Both the position numbers and the translations under genes were made by a program. Below the pieces are notes generated by a model. The model saw nothing but the letters and a program-made list of their open reading frames with translations, was not told where the DNA came from and ran no database searches. This document shows positions 1-7,820 of a stretch of 64,000 bases of DNA, one piece after another. This DNA is from Oscillospiraceae bacterium (GTDB lineage Bacteria > Bacillota > Clostridia > Oscillospirales > Ruminococcaceae). The DNA lies in contig WQYC01000011.1 of NCBI GenBank assembly GCA_009781425.1, positions 1 to 64,000 on the forward strand. The letters run 5' to 3'. The stretch's first letter is position 1, and every line of letters starts with the position of its first letter.

Positions 1-165
1 TGTCCGTCCGCGCACTAAGATTAACTCTTCCATGAACGTATTCTTGACTATGCGGTCTTTGCGGTAGCCGGGGGTGTTGATGTTCATGACGTTGTTACTG
101 ATTGAGTCAAGCTCGCGCTGCTGGTGAATCATCGCCTGCGCCGCGTTGTAGAATCCTCTAAGCAT
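1..165 (-). CDS. flagellar rod/hook-basal body protein N-terminus (FlgG/FlgF type), partial
   Basis: Only the first 55 codons lie in the window; the gene runs off the left edge. The start ATG is at 163-165. The N-terminus MLRGFYNAAQAMI, followed by Q-R-E-L-D-S-I-S-N-N-V-M-N-I-N-T-P-G-Y, has the SxNNxxNxxTPGY signature of the axial flagellar protein family (FlgB/C/E/F/G). A distal rod protein (FlgG or FlgF/FlhO-like) fits because such genes often follow fliA at the end of Firmicutes fla operons. FlgF and FlgG cannot be told apart from this piece. It lies 56 bp downstream of fliA, and a heptamer repeat array fills that gap. Confidence 0.85.
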   Translation of the reverse strand, partial: MLRGFYNAAQAMIHQQRELDSISNNVMNINTPGYRKDRIVKNTFMEELILVRGRT

Positions 166-183
166 TTTTACTCCCTTCGTCGC

Positions 184-219
184 CAATTGTCAATTGTCCA
201 TTGTCAATTGTCAATTGTT
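184..219. repeat. heptamer tandem array (CAATTGT family)
   Basis: Five consecutive seven-base units (CAATTGT, CAATTGT, CCATTGT, CAATTGT, CAATTGT) and a TTCG edge fill the fliA-flgG/F gap. On the minus strand the array begins at the fliA stop codon (TGACGAACAATT). The same GACGAACAATT edge is seen at motB and inside the yfhO-like gene. Confidence 0.85.
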
Positions 220-221
220 CG

Positions 222-962
222 TCACATTTTAATATAATCTTCTAACATTCTTTTTAAGTACAGCATTGATTTTGAATGGATTTGGCAGACTCGTGATTCG
301 GAAACGCCTATGACCTTTGCGATTTCCACGAACTTCAGCCGTTCATAATAATGCAGTGAAATGACCTGCTTCTGCTTGGGGTTGAGCGTTTCGATTGCTT
401 CAGTGATAATTTGCCGAAGCTCGCGGTCGTAAATGGTTCTGTCCGCTTCGTTGGCGAGCGCGCTTTTGTTGCTGAAGTTATCTTCATAGAGCAGCTCTTC
501 AAACGAAAGCGTCATGCTTCCCGCCGCGTCTGCCATGTATTTCGCGAACTTTTCTTTAGTAAGTCCCATTCGCTCGGCGATTTCGCTGTTAGTTGGAGAC
601 CGCCCGAGCTCGGTGTAAAGCAGATTGTACGTCTCTTCAAGCTCCTTACCGAATCTGCGCACCTGCCGCGGAATCCAGTCCTGCTTTCTTACATAGTCGA
701 TAATCGCGCCTTTTATTTTTAAGTTTGCGTAGGTTTCAAATTTAACGCCGCGCTCGAGGTCAAAGGTTTCGACTGCGCTGATTAAGGCGATTACGCCCTC
801 GTTTACAATATCGTCAACGTCGCCGTATTTGGAATAAACATTACGCAGGGACATGGCAACATATTTCACGATATTCATGTAAATAAGAACCAGCTCGTTA
901 CGGATTTCGACGTCGCGGGTTTCTTTATATTCACGGAATAACGCTAAGCTATCCACTGCCAT
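222..962 (-). CDS. fliA: flagellar-type RNA polymerase sigma factor (sigma-28/FliA-WhiG)
   Basis: This is a sigma-70 family factor of about 246 residues. It directs RNA polymerase to late flagellar and chemotaxis promoters. Region 2 (YMNIVKYVAMSL, then DDIVNEGVIALI), the WIPRQVRR segment typical of FliA, region 3, and a region 4 helix-turn-helix (LKFVEIAKVIGVSESRVCQIH) are all visible. The frame stays open to 1079, but I take ATG at 960-962. It has a GAGGT ribosome site 5 bases upstream and gives the normal family length. The extra 39 codons upstream are mostly a GTAGGG palindromic repeat. It lies directly behind flhA; no flhF or flhG separates them. Confidence 0.93.
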   Translation of the reverse strand: MAVDSLALFREYKETRDVEIRNELVLIYMNIVKYVAMSLRNVYSKYGDVDDIVNEGVIALISAVETFDLERGVKFETYANLKIKGAIIDYVRKQDWIPRQVRRFGKELEETYNLLYTELGRSPTNSEIAERMGLTKEKFAKYMADAAGSMTLSFEELLYEDNFSNKSALANEADRTIYDRELRQIITEAIETLNPKQKQVISLHYYERLKFVEIAKVIGVSESRVCQIHSKSMLYLKRMLEDYIKM

Positions 963-975
963 AACTACCTCGCGC

Positions 976-1067
976 GTAGGGAACGTATTTATACGTTCCG
1001 TTTTATCAACGTTTGTAAACTTTACCGGCGTTGGCGGAATTCCGGAACGTATAAATACGTTCCCTAC
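976..1067. repeat. composite GTAGGG palindromic element between flhA and fliA
   Basis: It begins GTAGGGAACG and ends CGTTCCCTAC. Each end is itself a palindrome (GGAACGTAT/ATACGTTCC), and about 40 bp lie between them. It sits just upstream of the chosen fliA start and keeps the fliA frame open, so a naive call would add it to the protein. Confidence 0.85.
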
Positions 1068-1075
1068 GCCAACGG

Positions 1076-3175
1076 TCACATCGTGATGTTTCCTACCGCC
1101 TGTATCTGCGTTGTATTATCTATTTCATTATATGAAAGCACGGTGAGTCCGGGGATATATTGGTCGATGAGTCTCTTAAAGTATACGCGCACTATAGGCG
1201 ATGTCAGTACAATCACGCTCGGAAGTACGTCCTTGACCTTTTCGACTTCCTCTGTAGTCTTCGCGATAATCGTCTGCGCCGCGTCAGGGTCGGGAACGTA
1301 AACGCTTCCTCTGTCAGTCTTCTTGATATTAGCGATAATAGAATCCTCAATCCGCGGGTCAAGCGTAATCACGCGGAGCGAGTTCGCTTCTGCGAATCTT
1401 CTTGTAACTGTACGCTTGAGCGATTGCCTTACGTATTCTACGATAATATCCATGTCTTTAAGCGCAGAAGTATTTTCCGACAGCGTTTCGAGAATAGTTT
1501 CCATATCGCGAATCGGAATCCCCTCACGAAGCAGCATAGCAAGCACGCGCTGCAGGTATCCGATGCTGACAATCTGCGGGATTAAATCCTCGATTACGCT
1601 TGGGTTGGTTGACTTCATGTTGTCTACCATGGTCTTTACGTCCTGACGAGAGAGAATCTCGTGGCAGTGCTGTTTTATAATCTCAGACAAGTGCGTAATC
1701 ATAACAGAAACAGGGTCAATCAGCGTATATCCCGCAACGTCAGCCATGACCTTTTTGTCCTCGCTTATCCAGCGCGCGGGAATCCCGAACGCAGGCTCAA
1801 TAGTGTCAATGCCGTCAACGTGCGACGTTACGTCGCCGTTATCAAGTGCAAGATAGTGGTCGGAGAGAATCTCGCCGCGCGCGACTTCCTCACCCTTGAT
1901 TTTGATTACGTACTGGTTGGGGTTGATTTCGGGGTTATTTCTCATTCGCACGGACGGGAAAACCATTCCCATGTTCATAGCGAAGTCCTTACGGAATATA
2001 ACAAGGCGTTCAATAAAGTTCCCGCCGCTCTTTTCGTCAACTAAGTGCAGAAGACTGTAGCCGAATTCCATTTCAATCTGGTCAACCGACAGAAGCTTGA
2101 ATACATTGTCGATGTCGCGGTAGTAGCTTTCGCTTCCTGCCGCCTCTGCGACTGCCTGCTCCTGTGCTTCCTGCGCCTGCATCAGCTCCTGCTCTTCCAC
2201 AAGAATTGCCTGCGCGAGCTTGTTCCGCCGCAGATAAAAGCCGAGCGCGATAAGTGAAGCGCCGAGCACGAAAAGCACCATTCTCGGGAAGCCCGGAATC
2301 GTCATGAGCGCGAACATAACCATGCCCGCAATGAACATAACTGTCGGGTTCTGCCCGAACTGAACCCTCAGTTCAGAGCCGAAGTTGCCTGTTGACGCTG
2401 TTCTCGTTACAACCATACCTGTCGCGAACGCTATCAGAAGCGCGGGAATCTGCGAGCTTAATCCGTCACCCACTGTCGCTAATGAGTAGGAAGACCAAAC
2501 CTCGCCGAAGCTCATGCTGCTGCCTATCATTCCGAACGCCATGCCGCCGACTAATGTTATAATCATCGTTACAATCGACATGATTGCGTCGCCCTTTACG
2601 AACTTAACCGCACCGTCCATAGCTCCGAAGAAGTCCGCTTCGCGCTGGATTTTAACACGGCGAACCTTCGCTTCCTCGTCGTCGATTGCACCAGCCGCTA
2701 AGTCAGCGTCAATCGCCATTTGCTTACCGGGCATAGCGTCAAGCGTGAATCTCGCCGCAACCTCGGAAACGCGCTCCGCACCCTTGGTAATTACAAGGAA
2801 ATTTACAAGTACAAGAATAACGAAGATAATAAAACCTACTCCGGCGTTGCCGCTCATGACGAAAGCCCCGATGGCTTGAATTATATTCCCCGCCGCCGCG
2901 GTGACTTCTGCCGCGTTGGTACTGGAGAGAATCAATCGCGTGGTCGATATGCTTAGTGCTAATCGGAAAACTGTGGTAATCAGCAGGATTGACGGGAAAA
3001 TCGAGAATTCCAGTGCCTCGCTGATATAAAGCGTAATGAGCAGAATAATTATAGCTAATGCGATATTTGTTGCAATCAGAAAATCTATGATAGTTTTGTT
3101 AAGCGGAATAATCAGCGCAAGCACGATGACTATAACAAATACCGCGAAAACGTTGTCAAGCATTCGTTTCAGCAT
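1076..3175 (-). CDS. flhA: flagellar type III export gate protein FlhA
   Basis: This 699-residue protein has the family's usual size. The N-terminal half holds about eight membrane segments. Between them is the conserved FHIPEP-family cytoplasmic loop (ARFTLDAMPGKQMAIDADL, then DDEEAKVRR). The C-terminal half (from about residue 350) is the soluble FlhA-C domain, which docks export substrates and chaperones as a nonameric ring. FlhA works in the inner-membrane export gate with FlhB, FliP, FliQ and FliR, all encoded just upstream. No frame damage is seen. Confidence 0.97.
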   Translation of the reverse strand: MLKRMLDNVFAVFVIVIVLALIIPLNKTIIDFLIATNIALAIIILLITLYISEALEFSIFPSILLITTVFRLALSISTTRLILSSTNAAEVTAAAGNIIQAIGAFVMSGNAGVGFIIFVILVLVNFLVITKGAERVSEVAARFTLDAMPGKQMAIDADLAAGAIDDEEAKVRRVKIQREADFFGAMDGAVKFVKGDAIMSIVTMIITLVGGMAFGMIGSSMSFGEVWSSYSLATVGDGLSSQIPALLIAFATGMVVTRTASTGNFGSELRVQFGQNPTVMFIAGMVMFALMTIPGFPRMVLFVLGASLIALGFYLRRNKLAQAILVEEQELMQAQEAQEQAVAEAAGSESYYRDIDNVFKLLSVDQIEMEFGYSLLHLVDEKSGGNFIERLVIFRKDFAMNMGMVFPSVRMRNNPEINPNQYVIKIKGEEVARGEILSDHYLALDNGDVTSHVDGIDTIEPAFGIPARWISEDKKVMADVAGYTLIDPVSVMITHLSEIIKQHCHEILSRQDVKTMVDNMKSTNPSVIEDLIPQIVSIGYLQRVLAMLLREGIPIRDMETILETLSENTSALKDMDIIVEYVRQSLKRTVTRRFAEANSLRVITLDPRIEDSIIANIKKTDRGSVYVPDPDAAQTIIAKTTEEVEKVKDVLPSVIVLTSPIVRVYFKRLIDQYIPGLTVLSYNEIDNTTQIQAVGNITM

Positions 3176-3205
3176 AAGTGCTCAGGCTTCCTTTCTGTGT
3201 TATCT

Positions 3206-3354
3206 GTAGGGGACGCCCTATGTGGCGTCCCGTATTTCGGGCAACCACGCAGGGTTGCCCCTACGTATCGGGGTTCGTAGGGAACTGCATTTAGCGTTTT
3301 CTGCGGAAACCGCTATGCGTTCCGATTTGCGGAACGGATTAATCCGTTCCCTAC
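3206..3354. repeat. two composite GTAGGG palindromic elements between flhA and flhB
   Basis: Element one (3206-3264) starts GTAGGGGACG, contains GGACGCC..GGCGTCC and GGGCAACC..GGTTGCCC palindromes, and ends CCCCTAC. Element two (3277-3354) starts GTAGGGAACT, holds GGAACGGAT..ATCCGTTCC, and ends CCCTAC. The last TAG, read on the minus strand, is the flhB stop codon. They fill nearly all of the 175-bp flhA-flhB gap. Confidence 0.88.
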
Positions 3355-4442
3355 ATATCATCTTTGAGGTTAATCTTTTGCTTGATTGTATCGAGCTCTG
3401 CGAAGATTGTCGCGACCGCTGTGAACAGCTCGTGCGGGATTTCCCTGTCAAGCTTAACTGTGTCGTAGAGAGCTTTTGCGAGCGGTCTGTCCTCGGTGAC
3501 GGAGACGCCGTGCTCCTCGGCGATTGCGATAATTTTAAGCGCTAATTCGTCCTGCCCTTTAGCTACGACCTTGGGCGCGGAGATTAACTTCCCGGGGTCA
3601 TAGCGGAGTGCGACTGCGTAGTGCGTAGGGTTTCTGACTACTACGTCAGCAGTCGGAACCTCCTGCATCATGCGGTTTTGTGCAACCTCGCGCTGCTTTT
3701 GCTTGATTTTGCTTTTAATCAGCGGGTCACCCTCGATTTGTTTATATTCGTCCTTGACCTCCTGCTTGGACATTTTCAGCTTCTTTTCATATTGCCACCA
3801 CTGATAAACGTAGTCCAAAACGGAGACAAAAGCGAAGAGAATAACGATTAAAACAACTATTGAAAATACATTTCTCGCTGTAAACGCGACGCCTTGAACG
3901 AGCTCCATCTGCGGCAGTCTGCGTATTTCGGGCAGGTAAGCCATCATGCGGGAATAAACTATGGCAACGATTGCACAGATGACGATAATGCCTTTGATTA
4001 CCTTTACGAACGACTCCATTGAGAAGAGCCTTTTTATGCCTGTAATTGGGTTCAGCTTTGAAAACTTAGGCTTAAGCGGCTTCATCGTGAAGAGCCCTTT
4101 GGTTTGGAAAACCGACGGAATAACTCCGACTAACAGCGCGACGCCGAGCAAAGGAGCGGCAATTATTGCGATGAACCTGATTATGCTGAGCCCCATCCAG
4201 GTGAAAAATTCTTGATTTATAACGTGGTCCTCGCCTGCGCCGCCAATGAAGAAGCGCAGAGCCGCCTGCAGCTGCGAGTACATAAGAGGTCCGAGAATCG
4301 AAAGCGCGACGAACATAACCAAAAGAGAAATCGCGGTGTTTATTTCCTTGCTTTGCAGAACGTTGCCTTCTTTTTCGCGTGCGTCCTTACGCTTTTTCGG
4401 CGTGGCTTTTTCGGTCTTTTCCTGTCCGCCTCCCTGTGCCAA
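3351..4442 (-). CDS. flhB: flagellar type III export switch protein FlhB
   Basis: This 363-residue protein has an N-terminal membrane domain with four hydrophobic segments and a cytoplasmic domain carrying the self-cleavage motif N-P-T-H (N about 271). Cleavage between N and P switches substrate specificity from hook to filament proteins; FliK triggers it. The start is TTG at 4442, with GAGGT close upstream. The stop codon TAG (3351-3353) is the first triplet of a GTAGGG repeat, so the repeat may have set the present C-terminus. It follows fliR, separated by a heptamer inverted pair. Confidence 0.96.
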   Translation of the reverse strand: MAQGGGQEKTEKATPKKRKDAREKEGNVLQSKEINTAISLLVMFVALSILGPLMYSQLQAALRFFIGGAGEDHVINQEFFTWMGLSIIRFIAIIAAPLLGVALLVGVIPSVFQTKGLFTMKPLKPKFSKLNPITGIKRLFSMESFVKVIKGIIVICAIVAIVYSRMMAYLPEIRRLPQMELVQGVAFTARNVFSIVVLIVILFAFVSVLDYVYQWWQYEKKLKMSKQEVKDEYKQIEGDPLIKSKIKQKQREVAQNRMMQEVPTADVVVRNPTHYAVALRYDPGKLISAPKVVAKGQDELALKIIAIAEEHGVSVTEDRPLAKALYDTVKLDREIPHELFTAVATIFAELDTIKQKINLKDDM

Positions 4443-4460
4443 TTACCTCACCTACTTTTA

Positions 4461-4549
4461 AATTCATAATGCATAATTCATAATTCATAATTAAATATGC
4501 ATTATAATAAATGGCTAATTATGCATTATGCATTATGAATTATGCATTA
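4461..4549. repeat. inverted pair of heptamer arrays (ATTCATA family)
   Basis: The left arm (4461-4493) is built from ATTCATA/ATGCATA units. The right arm (4516-4549) is its inverse (TAATTATGCATTATGCATTA). Only about 22 bp separate them, so the unit could fold into a long AT-rich hairpin. It fills the flhB-fliR gap, and the fliR stop codon TAA overlaps its edge. Confidence 0.88.
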
Positions 4550-5335
4550 AATAAACGTATTCAGAAAATAATCCATTGTTCCCCACATATTTGTGAGGAG
4601 CGCGTCTATGAAGTTTGAAATCGGGCGCGCCAGCGAAAACACCATGAAAAGCCCGAAGATGATTTTAAGCTGAATATTTATAACGAAAACCTGAATCGTC
4701 GGGACAGCCTTCATGATTACACCGACGCAGATTTCAACCGTGAGCCCTGCGGAGATTACAGGCAACGCCAACTTCGCCGCTAATACGAAAATTGTACCGA
4801 AATACATTACGATGTTGTGTGTTAAAGCTAAGGTGCTCGCGGTAAACTCAAAGCCCATCGGGATTATGCTGTACGACAGCGCGAAAAGCTTTATATACTC
4901 GAGGTGTCCGTTCGTAAGAAAAAAGTAAATAACAAATATATAGTAATAAACAGTCGCGAAGACGGGCATTTGTATTCCCGTTCCGGGGTCCATGACGTTC
5001 GCCATCATCATACCGATTTGCCTGTCTGTGGCTTCACCCGCGAGGATTAAAGTGGTCAGAAACATATTAGTCAGTACGCCGAAGACAAAGCCGAAGAACG
5101 CTTCCGAGAGCAGAACAAGAACAAAATGCGGGATACTCTGCGGGATAAAGCCTGTTGAGCCGCCGGTTACAGCGAGCATACAAACTGCGAACGCCATCGA
5201 CATTGCCACCCGCACTCTCATGGGAACATTCTGCCGCCCGAAAATCGGATTAAAGGTGAAAATCCCCGTAACCCGCGCAAAAACAAGCAAACAGCCGATA
5301 AAATTATAAACGATTAAATTCCAAAGCTGTTCCAT
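4547..5335 (-). CDS. fliR: flagellar biosynthetic protein FliR
   Basis: This hydrophobic protein of 262 residues has about six membrane segments. It is a member of the FliPQR export core, which forms the central channel of the flagellar type III apparatus. Motifs such as F-A-R-V-T-G-I-F-T-F-N-P-I-F-G near the N-terminus and G-L-T-V-E-I-C-V-G in the last third are typical. It overlaps the end of fliQ (TAATG-type junction at 5333-5337), as is usual for translationally coupled fliQ-fliR. Confidence 0.95.
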   Translation of the reverse strand: MEQLWNLIVYNFIGCLLVFARVTGIFTFNPIFGRQNVPMRVRVAMSMAFAVCMLAVTGGSTGFIPQSIPHFVLVLLSEAFFGFVFGVLTNMFLTTLILAGEATDRQIGMMMANVMDPGTGIQMPVFATVYYYIFVIYFFLTNGHLEYIKLFALSYSIIPMGFEFTASTLALTHNIVMYFGTIFVLAAKLALPVISAGLTVEICVGVIMKAVPTIQVFVINIQLKIIFGLFMVFSLARPISNFIDALLTNMWGTMDYFLNTFI

Positions 5336-5607
5336 TATCGCAGTCCTGTTTGTGACATTAAGTCAAAGATATTCTCCATGAATTCGATAATCCTGTTAGT
5401 CATCCACGGCCCTGCCGCGAGCAGCGCGAGCGTGATTGCAACCGCCTTAGGCACGAAGGTCAGCGTCTGCTCCTGCACCTGCGTCGCCGCCTGCAGAATA
5501 GCGATTACCAAGCCTATAAGCATAGCAAGGAGGAGCATTGGTCCCGCCAAGCTGAACGCAAGCCCGATTGCCTGTTGGAATATATCCATTACTAATTCTT
5601 GAGTCAT
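5335..5607 (-). CDS. fliQ: flagellar biosynthetic protein FliQ
   Basis: This 90-residue protein has two membrane helices and the family pattern (VIAILQAATQVQEQTLTFVPK). It has the full length for FliQ, a small component of the export channel. In most Firmicutes fliQ follows fliP directly. Here about 450 bp carrying a four-helix-bundle gene with inverted heptamer arrays is inserted between them. Confidence 0.96.
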   Translation of the reverse strand: MTQELVMDIFQQAIGLAFSLAGPMLLLAMLIGLVIAILQAATQVQEQTLTFVPKAVAITLALLAAGPWMTNRIIEFMENIFDLMSQTGLR

Positions 5608-5621
5608 AAAATCGCTCCGCT

Positions 5622-6059
5622 CTTAATTCATAATGCATAATTCATAATGCATAATTATTTTTTGACGTTTTAACTATGCTGTGAAGAATTTTAAGCAATT
5701 CTTGACAATCGGTGTATATACTATTAAATTCACCTTTGTTTAAATAATCTGTTTCGTGTAAAATTTCCAACCAATACTCTGTTTCTGATATTTCTTTCAA
5801 TGAGATGTTCATTTTTGCTATAAAATCCGCCTTGCTCTGACCTCTGATAGCTTCTTTTATATTTGCACCAACGCTCGTTCCGCTTCTGAGCAATTGTTTG
5901 GATAAAACGTATTCTTTCTTTTCTTCGCACAAAAATTTATATAATTTAACAATTCGTATCGCAAACGCTTTACTTTTATCACGCACTATATTATCGTGCT
6001 TCATATAAATTTCTCCCCAATTATGCATTATGCATTATGCATTATGAATTATGAATTTG
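5622..6059. mobile_element. candidate cassette: four-helix-bundle gene flanked by inverted heptamer arrays
   Basis: The left arm at 5622-5659 (ATTCATA/ATGCATA heptamers) and the right arm at 6019-6059 (the inverse series) enclose one short gene. The arms match the paired arrays at 4461-4549, 41714-41789 and 49002-49086, where no gene lies between them. The unit splits fliP from fliQ, which are normally adjacent. That it moves or has moved is an inference; no target-site duplication is certain by eye. Confidence 0.6.
5642..6004 (-). CDS. four-helix-bundle protein (S23/23S rRNA intervening-sequence protein family)
   Basis: The protein has about 120 residues. ATG at 6002-6004 is chosen because GGGGAG lies 8 bases upstream. 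The pattern K-S-K-A-F-A-I-R-I-V-K-L-Y, then SKQLLRSGTSVGANIKEA, then KMNISLKEISETEYWLEIL is the hallmark of the four-helix-bundle family found in 23S rRNA intervening sequences and related to the Avd accessory protein of diversity-generating retroelements. Its function in bacteria is not settled. The last five residues and the stop codon are encoded by the flanking heptamer array. It has no obvious role in flagellar assembly. Confidence 0.85.
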   Translation of the reverse strand: MKHDNIVRDKSKAFAIRIVKLYKFLCEEKKEYVLSKQLLRSGTSVGANIKEAIRGQSKADFIAKMNISLKEISETEYWLEILHETDYLNKGEFNSIYTDCQELLKILHSIVKTSKNNYAL

Positions 6060-7016
6060 TCAGGGGTTGAACGAAGCCGCTATGCTTCCTACTACCATTT
6101 GCCAGCCGTCAACCAAGATGAACAGCATGAGCTTAAACGGCATTGAAATCATTGCGGGCGGGAGCATCATCATACCCATAGACATGAGCGTACTCGCCAC
6201 AACTATATCAATAATCAAGAACGGAATAAACAGCATAAAGCCCATTATAAACGCTCTTGAGAGCTCACTAATCATAAACGCGGGAATCGCAACCTCAAAG
6301 CCGAACTGGTCGGCGAACTCGTCAAGGTTGGATTCGGTGGTGTTTACATCAACGGGAACAGGGTTGTCCGTGCCGAAGGTATCAGACGTGTAAATCGTAA
6401 CGTCAGCCAAATTAAGGAAGAAAGCCATTGTGCTTCTTGAGGTTTGCTTGAGCATGAAGACCTTTATCGGTCCGCCTGCCCGCTCAACAGCTTCCCATGT
6501 TGTAATCTCGCCGTTTTCATAAGGCTTGTACGCAACCTCGTTAACCTGCATGAACACGGGCCACATCAGAAACATAGTCAGAAACAGCGCGAGAGAAATG
6601 ACCACCTGGTTCGGCGGTGTCTGCTGTGTCTGCATGGCATTGCGCAGAAAACTCATAACGATGACAACCCGCGTGAAGCAGGTCATCATCAGCAGAATCG
6701 ACGGCGCGATTGAAATGATGGTTATTAATAATAGTATCTCTAAAGGCTGCGAAGCGTCCACGCCTATGAGGTCGAAGAGCGCGCTTGTTTCCGGCGCGAG
6801 AGTCGCGTCGGGGTTCGCCGCGTTTACAGCCGTAGGAGAGTCTGCTATGTCAAAGTTGGTTACGGGGACTAAAGGCTCGTCAGCCGCAATCGCGTTTAAA
6901 CTAAAAACGACGGTGAACAACGCCGCTGTTAAGATAAGAGACGCGAAAAAACGGATAAAGAGCTTGGTTCTCAGCGATTTAAGTGTCTTCGTTCTGGTTA
7001 AACCATTCTCTTTCAT
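6060..7016 (-). CDS. fliP: flagellar biosynthetic protein FliP
   Basis: FliP is the main subunit of the FliPQR export channel. The protein is about 318 residues when started at ATG 7014-7016; an upstream start at 7040 is also open. An N-terminal signal-like hydrophobic stretch ends near A-I-A-A-D-E. The family core follows: LEILLLITIISIAPSILLMM, then TRVVIVMSFLRNAMQTQQTP and PNQVVISLALFLTMFLMWPV. Further membrane segments lie at the C-terminus. It overlaps the 3' end of fliO. The stop codon abuts the right arm of the heptamer cassette. Confidence 0.96.
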   Translation of the reverse strand: MKENGLTRTKTLKSLRTKLFIRFFASLILTAALFTVVFSLNAIAADEPLVPVTNFDIADSPTAVNAANPDATLAPETSALFDLIGVDASQPLEILLLITIISIAPSILLMMTCFTRVVIVMSFLRNAMQTQQTPPNQVVISLALFLTMFLMWPVFMQVNEVAYKPYENGEITTWEAVERAGGPIKVFMLKQTSRSTMAFFLNLADVTIYTSDTFGTDNPVPVDVNTTESNLDEFADQFGFEVAIPAFMISELSRAFIMGFMLFIPFLIIDIVVASTLMSMGMMMLPPAMISMPFKLMLFILVDGWQMVVGSIAASFNP

Positions 7017-7422
7017 CGCTTTTTTTATTATCCGGTTCAACGGTGTTATCCTCCCTCTCGGGTTTTCTTTCCGTCCTTTTATTTGGGTTCATGATATTGC
7101 TTAGTATATCGGAAAATTTAACGCCGGGCTTGTCCGCGTTGTTTGGTTCAATATAAGCCGAGCCGAAATAATCCTCCTCGCTAATGCTCAAGTCGCAGAG
7201 CTTTTCAATTTTTCCCGCGCTTACGCCCACCAGCATGAGCTTTCCGCTTACGCTGACGACAAGCAGGGAAGAATCTCTGCCCGTATTCGCCCTGTCAATG
7301 ATTCGCAGCTTGTTGCCGCTTGCAACAGCCTGCATTTTGCTCACTTTTCTCAGCATCCAGAACATAAAAAGTATAAGCCCTATTATGCCTGAAAAAGAAA
7401 GCACGAACCTTAACCATTCCAT
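6979..7422 (-). CDS. fliO: flagellar biosynthesis protein FliO/FliZ type
   Basis: This 147-residue protein has a single N-terminal membrane segment (about residues 8-25) followed by a small soluble domain (LRIIDRANTGRDSSLLVVSVSGK type) characteristic of FliO. FliO helps assemble the FliPQR channel. The C-terminal tail is charged and variable. It overlaps fliP by about 38 bp, and cheY lies directly upstream. Confidence 0.88.
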   Translation of the reverse strand: MEWLRFVLSFSGIIGLILFMFWMLRKVSKMQAVASGNKLRIIDRANTGRDSSLLVVSVSGKLMLVGVSAGKIEKLCDLSISEEDYFGSAYIEPNNADKPGVKFSDILSNIMNPNKRTERKPEREDNTVEPDNKKSDEREWFNQNEDT

Positions 7423-7448
7423 AAAACTCTCCTCCGGTATGTACCGGA

Positions 7449-7811
7449 TTAACCGAGGATTTTAGAAACAGTTTGCAGGATTCTGTCCGGTTTAAAGGGC
7501 TTTACAATGAAGTCAAGCGCGCCGAGCTTAATCGCTTCGACAACCATTGCTTCCTGCCCCATTGCAGAACACATGATTACTTTTGCTTCGGGATATTTGC
7601 CTTTGATTTCAGCGAGTGCTTCAATCCCTGTTTTGTTGGGCATGGTGATGTCCATGACTACGAGGTCAGGCTTCTCCGCTTCGTAAACCTGTACAGCGAT
7701 TTCGCCGTCAGCCGCTTCGAGAATAGAGGTGTAGCCGTTCTTGGTGAGTGTGTCTTTTATGAGCATTCTCATAAAAGCCGCGTCGTCTACCAACAGAATT
7801 TTCTTGTCCAT
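7449..7811 (-). CDS. cheY: CheY-type response regulator
   Basis: This single receiver domain of 120 residues has no output domain. The acidic pair D-D near residue 9-10, the phosphoacceptor D in LVVMDITMPNKTG (about residue 54), a Ser in IMCSAMG at the switch Thr position, and the K in FIVKPFKPDR are all present. Such CheY proteins bind FliM and FliY to set flagellar rotation. The position between fliY and fliO is the common Firmicutes arrangement. Confidence 0.93.
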   Translation of the reverse strand: MDKKILLVDDAAFMRMLIKDTLTKNGYTSILEAADGEIAVQVYEAEKPDLVVMDITMPNKTGIEALAEIKGKYPEAKVIMCSAMGQEAMVVEAIKLGALDFIVKPFKPDRILQTVSKILG

Positions 7812-7820
7812 AAGTGTTAC

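Noticed and set aside
184-219. CRISPR array
   Set aside because: The heptamers have no spacers of constant length and no cas genes are present.
5622-6059. Diversity-generating retroelement suggested by the Avd-like four-helix protein
   Set aside because: No reverse transcriptase, no template/variable repeat pair and no adenine-biased variation are present nearby.
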